NCBI RefSeq assembly: GCF_016907255.1
Contig: NZ_JAFBBQ010000001.1
Location: forward strand, 186,001-250,000
Direction: 5' to 3'
Origin: Microbacterium keratanolyticum
GTDB taxonomy: Bacteria > Actinomycetota > Actinomycetes > Actinomycetales > Microbacteriaceae
Length of the DNA stretch: 64,000 nucleotides
The notes under the pieces were generated by a model. The model did no database searches. It worked only from the letters and a program-made list of their open reading frames with translations, and had not been told where the DNA came from. Every line of letters starts with the position of its first letter. The first letter of the stretch is position 1. This document shows positions 36,773 through 44,182 of this stretch, piece after piece. A program made the position numbers and the translations under genes.

Positions 36773-38116
36773 TCAGCCGATGACGTCGAAGTCCGCGCCC
36801 AGGGCTTCGAGCTTGCCCAGGAACTTCTCGTAGCCACGGCTCAGGATGTCGACACCCGAGACCTTCGACTCGCCCTGTGCGGTGAGCGCCGCGATCACGT
36901 GGCTGAATCCGCCACGGAGGTCGGGAACGACGATGTCAGCGGCGTGCAGCGGCGTGGGGCCTGTGATCACGGCCGCCTGCTCCAGTGGACGGTGGGGCAC
37001 GCGGCGCGGGCCGTCCTGGAGTCCGTGCGGGTGCACGACGATGTCGGCGCCCATCTTGACGAGTGCCTCAGTGAAACCCAGACGGTTCTCGTAGACCGTC
37101 TCGTGCACGACAGAGCGACCGTGTGCCTGCGTGAGAGCCACGACGAGAGGCTGCTGCCAGTCGGTCATGAAGCCGGGGTGCACATCGGTCTCGACGATCA
37201 CGGGCTTGAGCTCGCCGCCGCGGCGGAAGAGGATGCCGTCCTCCTGGACGTCGAACCAGCCGCCGGCCTTGCGGAAGACGTTGAGGAACGTCAGCATCTC
37301 CTGCTGACGAGCGCCGCCGACGAAGATCTCGCCGTCGGTTGCGAGCGCCGCGCTGGCCCACGACGCGGCCTCGTTGCGGTCGAAGATCGACCGGTGGTCG
37401 TAGCCGCGCAGCTCGTCGACGCCCTCGATGAGGATGACCCGGTTGGGCTCGTACGAGATGATGGCGCCCATCTTCTGCAATACCGCGATCAGGTCCATGA
37501 TCTCGGGCTCGATGGCCGCGTTGCGCAGCTCGGTGACGCCCTTCGCGCGGACGGCCGTCAGCAGCACCTGCTCGGTGGCCCCGACGCTCGGGTACGGCAG
37601 GTGGATGTTCGCACCGTGCAGGCCCTGTGGTGCCGAGAGGCGGATGCCGCTGGGCTGCTTCTCGACGATCGCGCCGAACTTGCGCAGGGCATCGAGGTGG
37701 AAGTCGATCGGACGGTCGCCGATGCGGCAGCCGCCCAGGTCAGGGATGAACGCCTGGCCCAGGCGGTGCAGCAGCGGACCGCAGAACAGAATCGGAATCC
37801 GTGAGGCACCGGCGTGCGCGTCGATCTCTTCGAAGTGCGCCGACTCGACGTCGCTCGGGTCGAAGACAAGTGCTCCGGGCTCATCGCCGTCGGTGACGCG
37901 AACACCGTGCACCTCGAGCAGCGAGCGAACGACGGCGACATCGCTGAGATCCGGAACGTCGCGCAGCGTGCTGACCGTCTCTCCGAGCAGGGTGGCCACC
38001 ATCGCCTTGGTCGCGAGGTTCTTCGCGCCCTTGACATCTACACGTCCGCGCAGCGGGCGTCCTCCACGAATCGCGAGAACGTCGCCAGACGGGGTGTCGA
38101 TCAGGGGTGTCGTCAT
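36773..38116 (-). CDS. murA: UDP-N-acetylglucosamine 1-carboxyvinyltransferase MurA
   Basis: First committed enzyme of peptidoglycan synthesis, transferring enolpyruvate from PEP to UDP-GlcNAc (447 aa). The KN substrate pair is in VKGAKNLATKAM (residues 32-33). The flexible loop reads LGGCRIGDRPIDFH, with the active cysteine at 130. The C-terminal RGGFSHVIAAL and later DILSRGYEKFLGKLEALGA are typical. A cysteine at that position is the fosfomycin-sensitive state, whereas mycobacterial MurA has Asp. First gene of the murA-plsC-gpsA-ddl run, 79 bases after leuD. Confidence 0.96.
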   Translation of the reverse strand: MTTPLIDTPSGDVLAIRGGRPLRGRVDVKGAKNLATKAMVATLLGETVSTLRDVPDLSDVAVVRSLLEVHGVRVTDGDEPGALVFDPSDVESAHFEEIDAHAGASRIPILFCGPLLHRLGQAFIPDLGGCRIGDRPIDFHLDALRKFGAIVEKQPSGIRLSAPQGLHGANIHLPYPSVGATEQVLLTAVRAKGVTELRNAAIEPEIMDLIAVLQKMGAIISYEPNRVILIEGVDELRGYDHRSIFDRNEAASWASAALATDGEIFVGGARQQEMLTFLNVFRKAGGWFDVQEDGILFRRGGELKPVIVETDVHPGFMTDWQQPLVVALTQAHGRSVVHETVYENRLGFTEALVKMGADIVVHPHGLQDGPRRVPHRPLEQAAVITGPTPLHAADIVVPDLRGGFSHVIAALTAQGESKVSGVDILSRGYEKFLGKLEALGADFDVIG

Positions 38117-38161
38117 TCCAAAAGCCTCACTTCATCAGACGGACAGCGGCGGACGCCGCAC

Positions 38162-38176
38162 GGGGCAACATGCCCC
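38162..38176 (-). terminator. Short hairpin between leuD and murA
   Basis: GGGGCA-ACA-TGCCCC is a perfect 6-bp stem (38162-38167 with 38171-38176), 20 bases after the leuD stop. It lacks a T run. It may attenuate read-through from leuCD into murA, or be incidental. Confidence 0.3.
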
Positions 38177-38195
38177 AGCCCCACGCGATCGTGTC

Positions 38196-38792
38196 TCAGC
38201 GGACAGGAAGAGTGCGTGGCCGCCACGACTCGCGACGGGCCTCGAACTGCGCGATCTTGTCTTCGTTGCGCAGGGTGAGCCCGATGTCATCGAGCCCTTC
38301 GAGGAGCCGCCATCTAGTGTAATCGTCGATCTCGAAAGGAGCCTCGACATCGCCGATTCGCGCGGTGCGCTCTTCGAGGTTGATCGTGATCGAGCGGCCC
38401 GGTTCGGCGTCGATCGCGGCCCAGATGCGCTCGAGATCCTCTTCTGTCACGGTGGCGGCGAGCAGGCCCTGCTTGCCCGAGTTTCCGCGGAAGATGTCGG
38501 CGAAGCGGGTGCTCAGAACGACCTTGAATCCGTAGTCGCGCAGCGCCCACACGGCGTGCTCGCGGCTCGATCCGGTCCCGAAGTCAGGTCCGGCGACCAG
38601 CACGCTCGCGCCCTGGAACGCCTCCTGGTTCAGGACGAAGTCGGGGTCCTGGCGCCAGCCGGCGAACAGCGCGTCGTCGAAGCCCGTCTTGGTGACGCGC
38701 TTCAGGTAGACCGCGGGGATGATCTGATCGGTATCGACGTTGGATCGCTTCAGCGGGGCGGCGACACCGGTGTGCGTCGTGAACTTCTCCAT
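38196..38792 (-). CDS. leuD: 3-isopropylmalate dehydratase small subunit LeuD
   Basis: Swivelling-domain subunit (198 aa) of isopropylmalate isomerase. It opens [20 protein letters not shown] and carries the TDQIIPA and [18 protein letters not shown] motifs of LeuD. The ATG at 38792 starts one base after the leuC stop, with GGAGG upstream. The same frame extends 39 bases further into leuC without similarity. Confidence 0.97.
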   Translation of the reverse strand: MEKFTTHTGVAAPLKRSNVDTDQIIPAVYLKRVTKTGFDDALFAGWRQDPDFVLNQEAFQGASVLVAGPDFGTGSSREHAVWALRDYGFKVVLSTRFADIFRGNSGKQGLLAATVTEEDLERIWAAIDAEPGRSITINLEERTARIGDVEAPFEIDDYTRWRLLEGLDDIGLTLRNEDKIAQFEARRESWRPRTLPVR

Positions 38793-38793
38793 G

Positions 38794-40257
38794 TCAGGCC
38801 TCCACTCCGGCCGAAGCCAGTTCCAGGTCACTCGGGCTGGACAGCGTGCCGCGGATCGCGGTGGCTGCGGCGACGAGCGGCGACACCAGGTGCGTGCGGC
38901 CTCCCTTGCCCTGTCGTCCTTCGAAGTTGCGGTTCGAGGTGGATGCGCAGCGCTCCCCCGGGGCCAGCTGGTCGGGGTTCATTCCGAGGCACATCGAGCA
39001 GCCCGCGAAGCGCCATTCGGCTCCGAACTCGGTAATGATCTTGTCGAGGCCCTCCGCCTCGGCTTCCAGACGCACACGCGCGGAGCCGGGGACGACCATG
39101 ACGCGCACGCCATCGGCCTTCTTCTTGCCCTTGACGATCGAGGCGAATGCGCGCAGGTCTTCGATGCGACTGTTCGTGCACGATCCCATGAACACCGCGT
39201 CGACCGTGACGTCCTTGAGGGGCGTTCCCGGCGTCAGATCCATGTACTCCAGCGCGCGCTCGGCCGCGGCCCGCTCGTTGGGATCGGCGATCTGCGCGGG
39301 GTCCGGGACACTCGCCGACAGCGAGCTGCCCTGACCGGGGTTCGTTCCCCAGGTCACGAACGGCTCCAGCTCGTTCGCATCGATGAAGACCTCCGCGTCG
39401 AAGACGGCGCCCTCGTCGGTGGGCAGTGTCTTCCAGTACGCGACGGCGTCGTCCCAGTCCTGTCCCTGCGGCGCGTGGTCGCGCCCTTGGACGTAGTCGA
39501 ACGTGGTCTGATCCGGCGCGACCATGCCGGCGCGGGCACCGGCTTCGATCGACATGTTGCAGATCGTCATGCGGCCTTCCATCGACAGCGCGCGGATAGC
39601 GCTGCCGCGGAACTCCAAGACGTATCCCTGGCCGCCGCCGGTGCCGATCTTGGCGATCACGGCGAGGATGATGTCCTTCGCGGTGACGCCCGGGCGCAGC
39701 GCGCCGTCGACGTTGATCGCCATGGTCTTGAACGGCTTCAGCGGCAGGGTCTGCGTCGCCATGACGTGCTCGACCTCGCTCGTGCCGATGCCGAAGGCCA
39801 TCGCGCCGAATGCGCCGTGGGTCGAGGTGTGCGAGTCGCCGCAGACGACCGTGATGCCGGGCATCGTGAGGCCGAGCTGCGGGCCGACAACATGGACGAT
39901 GCCCTGTTCGGCATCGCCCAGGGAGTGCAGGCGGACGCCGAACTCCTCGGCGTTGCGGCGCAGCGTCTCGATCTGCGTGCGACTCGTGAGGTCGGCGATC
40001 GGCTTGTCGATATCCAGCGTCGGGGTGTTGTGGTCTTCGGTGGCGATCGTCAGATCGACACGGCGCAGCGGCCGCCCCTCGGTGCGCAGGCCGTCGAAGG
40101 CCTGCGGGCTCGTGACCTCATGCACGAGGTGCAGGTCGATGTAGATGAGGTCGGGCGTGCCGTCTTCGCCCTTGACGACCAGGTGGTCGTCCCAGACCTT
40201 CTCGGCAAGCGTGCGGGGGCGGTCGGCAGAGCGGATGCCGGATGCATCGGTAGTCAT
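38794..40257 (-). CDS. leuC: 3-isopropylmalate dehydratase large subunit LeuC
   Basis: Aconitase-family [4Fe-4S] subunit (487 aa) that isomerises 2- to 3-isopropylmalate in leucine synthesis. Visible blocks are [28 protein letters not shown] and [15 protein letters not shown]. These hold the three cluster cysteines. The ribosome site AGGAG (40268-40272, minus) is 10 bases before the ATG and is complementary to an upstream TCCTG segment. A leucine-rich leader peptide with a long hairpin precedes the gene, so leucine-responsive control is likely. Confidence 0.97.
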   Translation of the reverse strand: MTTDASGIRSADRPRTLAEKVWDDHLVVKGEDGTPDLIYIDLHLVHEVTSPQAFDGLRTEGRPLRRVDLTIATEDHNTPTLDIDKPIADLTSRTQIETLRRNAEEFGVRLHSLGDAEQGIVHVVGPQLGLTMPGITVVCGDSHTSTHGAFGAMAFGIGTSEVEHVMATQTLPLKPFKTMAINVDGALRPGVTAKDIILAVIAKIGTGGGQGYVLEFRGSAIRALSMEGRMTICNMSIEAGARAGMVAPDQTTFDYVQGRDHAPQGQDWDDAVAYWKTLPTDEGAVFDAEVFIDANELEPFVTWGTNPGQGSSLSASVPDPAQIADPNERAAAERALEYMDLTPGTPLKDVTVDAVFMGSCTNSRIEDLRAFASIVKGKKKADGVRVMVVPGSARVRLEAEAEGLDKIITEFGAEWRFAGCSMCLGMNPDQLAPGERCASTSNRNFEGRQGKGGRTHLVSPLVAAATAIRGTLSSPSDLELASAGVEA

Positions 40258-40299
40258 GTGTCGCTGTCTCCTGGGTTCACGGTTCGGCCCATGCAGGAC

Positions 40300-40339
40300 G
40301 CCGCGACGAGGAAGGCCTAGATCGAGGTCTCGTCGCGGC
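40300..40339 (-). promoter_or_regulatory. Leader hairpin of leuCD
   Basis: An 11-bp perfect inverted repeat, GCCGCGACGAG and CTCGTCGCGGC (40300-40310 with 40329-40339), overlaps the end of the leader peptide reading frame. The arm transcribed first encodes codons 10-13 of the peptide, immediately after its Leu codons, so a ribosome stalled at those codons would keep the hairpin open. The TCCTG at 40294-40298 just downstream (minus strand) can pair with the leuC ribosome site at 40269-40273. Confidence 0.6.
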
Positions 40340-40367
40340 CGCTAAGGAGAAGGGCCCGCCGGTGCAT
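40317..40367 (-). CDS. leu leader peptide (16 aa)
   Basis: Peptide [16 protein letters not shown] with three consecutive leucines encoded CTT CTC CTT. CTT is a rare codon in this GC-rich genome. A TAAACT box (40375-40380, minus) is seven bases upstream, so the leader mRNA is predicted to start at or next to the ATG. Position, size and leucine run identify it as a regulatory leader for leuCD (inference from the general logic of attenuation). Confidence 0.65.
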   Translation of the reverse strand: MHRRALLLSGRDETSI

Positions 40368-40374
40368 GCCGGTC

Positions 40375-40380
40375 AGTTTA
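40375..40380 (-). promoter_or_regulatory. -10 box of the leuCD leader transcript
   Basis: TAAACT (minus strand), seven bases before the leader-peptide ATG. No clear -35 element is visible. Confidence 0.45.
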
Positions 40381-40439
40381 CACGCTCGCGAACACCGCGA
40401 ACGCCGCAGGGCACGGCGACGCCGTGCCCTGCGGATCAT

Positions 40440-41471
40440 TCAGACCTCGTCGCGAAGCGCCTTGCCCTGCTCCGAGGGCTCGACGACGGGTTCGCGCTTC
40501 TTGTCACGAGAGGACGCGATGAGGCTCGCGACGGTCGCGATTCCCATGGCGGCGACGATGACCGTGAGCGAGAGCCAGATCGGGATGTCCGGTGCCCACT
40601 CGATGTGCTGGCCTCCGTTGATGAACGGCAGCTCGTTGACATGCATCGCGTGCAGCACCAGCTTCACGCCGATGAAGCCGAGGATGACCGCGATTCCGTA
40701 GTGCAGGTAGCGCAGGCGGTCGAGCAGGTCACCGAGAAGGAAGTAGAGCTGACGCAGACCCATGAGGGCGAAGATGTTCGCCGTGAACACCAGGAAGCTG
40801 TTCTGCGTGATGCTGAAGATCGCCGGAATCGAGTCGATGGCGAACATGAGGTCGGTCACACCGATGGCCACGAACACCATGATCATGGGGGTCCACATGC
40901 GCTTGCCGTCGACGACGGTGCGCATCTTCGTTCCGTCGTACTCGTCGCTGATGTCGATGCGGCGGCGAAGGAGGCGGATCAGGAAGTTCTCGCGCTTGAC
41001 CTCGCCGTCGTGGTCACCTTCGGGCATCGCCTGGCGGATGGCGGTCCAGATCAGGAAGGCACCGAAGATGTAGAAGACCGGCGAGAAGTTCTCGATGATC
41101 GCGACGCCCGCGATGATGAAGAGACCGCGGAGCACCAGCGCGATGATGATGCCGACCATCAGCACCATCTGCTGCAGACGACGGGGCACCGCGAACTGCG
41201 CCATGATCAGCACGAAGACGAAAAGGTTGTCGATCGACAGGCTGTACTCGAGGGCCCAGCCGGTGAGGAACTCGCCTGCGAACTGTCCGCCGGCGATGAA
41301 GTAGAGCAGCCCGGCGAAGGCGAGAGCCAGAGCGACGTAGAAGCCCACCCAGAGGCTGGATTCCTTCGTCGAAGGAATGTGCGGGCGGAGCTTGATGAGC
41401 ATGAGGTCGGCGATGAGAATCACGACGAGCACGACGAGTGACGTGATCTCGAACCAGACGGGGATATTCAC
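40440..41471 (-). CDS. TerC/Alx-family membrane protein (likely Mn2+ exporter)
   Basis: Integral membrane protein of 343 aa with about nine TM segments. The TerC signatures YSLSIDNLFVFVLI (first half) and LMFAIDSIPAIFSI (second half) hold the conserved membrane Asp residues. YkoY/Alx/MntP-like members export manganese, in some cases to supply secreted metalloproteins. The C-terminus ends in a charged cytoplasmic tail. The GTG at 41471 starts just before the first TM; the frame is open 69 bases further upstream but into the riboswitch. The yybP-ykoY element upstream strongly supports a manganese role. Confidence 0.9.
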   Translation of the reverse strand: MNIPVWFEITSLVVLVVILIADLMLIKLRPHIPSTKESSLWVGFYVALALAFAGLLYFIAGGQFAGEFLTGWALEYSLSIDNLFVFVLIMAQFAVPRRLQQMVLMVGIIIALVLRGLFIIAGVAIIENFSPVFYIFGAFLIWTAIRQAMPEGDHDGEVKRENFLIRLLRRRIDISDEYDGTKMRTVVDGKRMWTPMIMVFVAIGVTDLMFAIDSIPAIFSITQNSFLVFTANIFALMGLRQLYFLLGDLLDRLRYLHYGIAVILGFIGVKLVLHAMHVNELPFINGGQHIEWAPDIPIWLSLTVIVAAMGIATVASLIASSRDKKREPVVEPSEQGKALRDEV

Positions 41472-41483
41472 GGGCGCGGAGCA

Positions 41484-41495
41484 CCTTTCGAAAGG
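41484..41495 (-). promoter_or_regulatory. Palindrome holding the terC ribosome-binding site
   Basis: CCTTTCGAAAGG is a perfect 12-base palindrome between the riboswitch and the GTG start. Its second half AAAGG is the only Shine-Dalgarno candidate, 12 bases before the start. Formation of this small hairpin would hide the site, so it is the likely expression platform. Confidence 0.5.
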
Positions 41496-41501
41496 GGTCG
41501 G

Positions 41502-41612
41502 TAACGGGCCGAAAGTCTCTCCCCCGTGATGACACGGCACGCGCCCGGGTGCACTACAACGAGCACCGTGATGACGAACGCGCAGAAGTGGGATACTCCC
41601 TCTCGCCCGTCA
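41502..41612 (-). promoter_or_regulatory. yybP-ykoY (manganese) riboswitch of terC
   Basis: On the minus strand an 8-bp closing stem, TGACGGGC (41605-41612) with GCCCGTTA (41502-41509, one G-U), encloses the family's conserved blocks in order. These are GAGGGAGTATCCC (compare GGGGAGTA), TTCGTCATCACGG (compare TCGTCAACAC) and GGAGAGACTTTCGG (compare GCGAGACCTTC). The last two blocks are separated by a variable hairpin. yybP-ykoY RNAs sense Mn2+ and most often control terC/ykoY-type genes, which is exactly what follows. Assigned from memory of the consensus; a covariance search would confirm it. Confidence 0.8.
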
Positions 41613-41723
41613 AGGATACCGGTCGCCGCTGGGCCGCGGTGAACCGACCTGATTCGGGCGCGGCGTGAGACGATTCGAACAGAGTGGACACTTCTCCGAT
41701 GAGAGACACCGAACGGAGCGGGG

Positions 41724-42281
41724 ATGCCAGAGACACTGACCGACGCCGAACTGGTCGCACAGGCCGCGGGCGGAGACGATGATGCCTTCCGGCAGCTCTA
41801 TCGCGCTTACATCCGCCCTGTGTACTGGATCGCGCATGGCATCGTCGGCACCGCCGCCGATGCGGAGGATGTCGCACAGGAGACGTTCGTCGTCGCCTGG
41901 CGCAAGCTCGGGGCGCTCCAGTTGGAGAGCGAATCGCTGCTGCCCTGGCTGGCGACGATCTGCCGCTTCCAGGCGGCGAATCGCCTGCGGCGCCAGCGCA
42001 GAGATCGTGCACATACGGCGGATGCTGTCGACGAGACGATCGCCGACACGGTCGACGTCGAGCAGCAGGTGATCAGCGCGGCGCTCGCGGAGCGCATCGC
42101 GGCCGAGTTGCAGACGCTCACCGAACTGGATCGCGAGATCTTCCGCCTGTGCGCCAGCGAGGGCTACGCCTACCAGGCGGCAGCCGCTGAGCTGGGCGTC
42201 AGTCATGGCGTCGTTCGCAACCGTCTCTCCCGCGTTCGCACCCAGCTGCGCGGAGCTGTGAGAGAAACGGAAGAAGCATGA
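41724..42281 (+). CDS. ECF-type RNA polymerase sigma factor
   Basis: Sigma-70-family factor (185 aa) with only regions 2 and 4. Region 2 is about 15-85 (DDAFRQLYRAYIRPVYWIA; DAEDVAQETFVVAWRKL; LPWLATICRFQAANRLRRQ). Region 4 is about 118-175 (AELQTLTELDREIFRLCASE, then the HTH AYQAAAAELGVSHGVVRNRL). A ribosome site GAGCGGGG precedes the ATG. It overlaps the following DUF4349 membrane gene by four bases (ATGA), the usual arrangement for a sigma factor and its membrane regulator. Confidence 0.93.
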   Translation: MPETLTDAELVAQAAGGDDDAFRQLYRAYIRPVYWIAHGIVGTAADAEDVAQETFVVAWRKLGALQLESESLLPWLATICRFQAANRLRRQRRDRAHTADAVDETIADTVDVEQQVISAALAERIAAELQTLTELDREIFRLCASEGYAYQAAAAELGVSHGVVRNRLSRVRTQLRGAVRETEEA

Positions 42282-43378
42282 ACACCTCGCACCCTGAACT
42301 CCCTGCTCTCTCGGAGGAGACCATCGCTCGCATCGAGCAGAGCGTGTTCACTACGATCGCGGAGGAGCGCGCGTCGGCACAGGCGGATGCCGTGCCGAAG
42401 GATGCGCGCGCTGCGCGGTCACGCGCTCGCAGGCGCGGATGGCTCACCGCATCCGGAGTAGCCGCCGCGTTCGTCGTCGGCGCCGTCGTCTCGCCCGCCC
42501 TGATCACCGCGTCGACGGGATCGCTCATGTCCGCAGGGTCGGCGTCGAGTGAGTCCGCGATCGCCCCAAAGCTCGAAGGCGCAACGATGCCTGAGGGCCT
42601 CACCCTTCTTGATTCGACGGCAGATATGTCGGCGGCGAGCCCCGAGGCACCGCGGGAGATGATCACCTCCGCCTCCGCGACTGTGCGTGTCGACGACATT
42701 CAGAAGTCAGCGGAGGAGATTGCCGCGCTCGCGACTCGCCAGGGCGGCTTCGTGGAGAGCAAGAACATCGGATCGTCCGGTGTCGTCGCCGACCAGTCGA
42801 TGCCTGCTCCGCGCACGGATGACTATGCCTGGATCAGCATCCGGGTGCCGTCTGACACGTTGAACGAGACGATCGCCGAGCTGGAGAAAACTGGTGAGGT
42901 CATCGCCAGCTCCAGTAACGCCACGGATGTGACGGCGACCGCGATCGACCTGCGCGCGCGGGTCGAGGCGACGCGCGCGTCCGTGCAGCGGCTGACCGAG
43001 CTGATGGCGCAGACGGGGACGGTCGGAGAGCTCATCGAGGCCGAGGTCGCGCTCACGGACCGACAGGCGCAGCTCGAGTCGTATGAGCAGCAGCTCGCGG
43101 ATCTCGAGACGCAGGTCGCGATGTCGTCGCTGCAGGTCGAGCTGACGCGCACGGCTACTGTGACCGAACCCGATCCGGCAGGTTTCGGCGACGGGCTCTT
43201 CGCCGGCTGGAACGGACTGCTGCTGACCCTCAATGCGCTGGTCGTCGCCTTCGGGTTCCTGCTCCCGTGGCTCGGCGTCGGCGCAGTCGCCGCGCTGATC
43301 GTCTGGGCGATCGTCCGGACCCGCCGCGCACGGCGCACACATGCCGCACCGGCGGGGCCGGCTGCGCCGACGGAGTAG
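42278..43378 (+). CDS. DUF4349 membrane protein, candidate anti-sigma factor
   Basis: Protein of 366 aa. It has a cytoplasmic N-terminus of about 53 residues, a TM segment at 55-78 (LTASGVAAAFVVGAVVSPAL), an extracellular DUF4349 domain at about 125-300, a second TM pair near 305-350 and a basic tail. The DUF4349 domain has the usual SASATVRVDDIQKSAEEIAAL start, ends in a coiled coil (VALTDRQAQLESYEQQLADL) and includes SIRVPSDTLNETIAELEKTG. The short N-terminal helix (LSEETIARIEQSVFTTIAEE) could bind the co-encoded sigma factor. That role is inferred from gene order, not from a recognised anti-sigma motif. Confidence 0.87.
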   Translation: MNTSHPELPALSEETIARIEQSVFTTIAEERASAQADAVPKDARAARSRARRRGWLTASGVAAAFVVGAVVSPALITASTGSLMSAGSASSESAIAPKLEGATMPEGLTLLDSTADMSAASPEAPREMITSASATVRVDDIQKSAEEIAALATRQGGFVESKNIGSSGVVADQSMPAPRTDDYAWISIRVPSDTLNETIAELEKTGEVIASSSNATDVTATAIDLRARVEATRASVQRLTELMAQTGTVGELIEAEVALTDRQAQLESYEQQLADLETQVAMSSLQVELTRTATVTEPDPAGFGDGLFAGWNGLLLTLNALVVAFGFLLPWLGVGAVAALIVWAIVRTRRARRTHAAPAGPAAPTE

Positions 43379-43402
43379 TCCGACCCATCTGCGCCGGGCG
43401 CG

Positions 43403-44182
43403 GTGAACACCGCCGCCCGGCGCGGTCGGCACGTCGAACATCTCTGTCGCGCAGGTCCGGGCGGGGGCCGCCACAGTGTCAACCGGGGCACAGCCGTCGG
43501 CACACCAGCCGCTGGTCCCATCGAGACGACGATTCCCGCCCCGATACCACCCGGTGTGACACCGGCGTACTGCGCCCAGCCCGCAGCATCCGTGATCGCC
43601 GAATTCCTGCGCGCACAGGCGACCACACCCCCGCGCAGCACTGTGCGTCGACTGTTCGGGGCTTCTCCGCTCTCCGGCGATTCCCGCCCCTGGTACCGGG
43701 GCGCCCTCGGCGAACTCGCGGTCGCGCAGCGCCTCGCGACACTTGACCCTGCGTGGACGGTTCTGCATGCCCGCCGATCGGCACGCGCGGCAGCGACATC
43801 GATCACGTCGTGGCAGGTCCCGCCGGCGTCTTCACGATCAATACGAAGTTTCACGAGCGTGCGACGGTCTGGGTCGGTTCGCGCAGACCCCTCGTGAACG
43901 GGCAGAAGACCGATCATCTGCGCAACGCGCGGTACGAGGCGACGCGAGTGGCCCGGATGCGTGCGCAGCGCATCGGCACGTCCGTGCCGGATGCGTGCGG
44001 TCATCGTCCTCGTGAACCCGCGCAGACTCACCATCCGCCAACAGCCGGAGGACGTGACCGTGCTCACCTCCGCACAGCTCACGCCCTGGCTCGGGGGCGC
44101 TGTGCGGCGCCCTCCCGGTGATGCTGATGGGCGCATGGAGCATCCTGATCCGATGATCCACGCGCCCGCGCTCACAGCGTGA
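43403..44182 (+). pseudogene. Frameshifted NERD (nuclease-related domain) gene
   Basis: The NERD homology is spread over two frames. Up to about 43770 one frame encodes SRPWYRGALGELAVAQRL and DPAWTVLHA. The next frame continues with IGTRGSDIDHVVAGPAG, VFTINTKFHERATVWVG, then VNGQKTDHLRNARYEATRVA to about 43995. The first frame then resumes with RAVIVLVNPRRLTIRQQPED. An apparent -1 shift near 43770 and a +1 shift near 43998 are needed to read it, and they cancel each other. The C-terminal part after about 44095 no longer looks like a normal NERD end. Either a decaying gene or two sequencing errors; start uncertain. Confidence 0.75.

Noticed and set aside
40258..40440. T-box or other tRNA-sensing leader before leuC
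   Set aside because: No T-box sequence or specifier loop was found; the Leu-rich leader peptide and hairpin explain the region better.
41524..41575. Direct repeat CCGTGATGAC (two copies 42 bases apart) upstream of terC
   Set aside because: Both copies fall inside the yybP-ykoY element, where they form conserved loop/stem parts, so no separate regulatory repeat is claimed.
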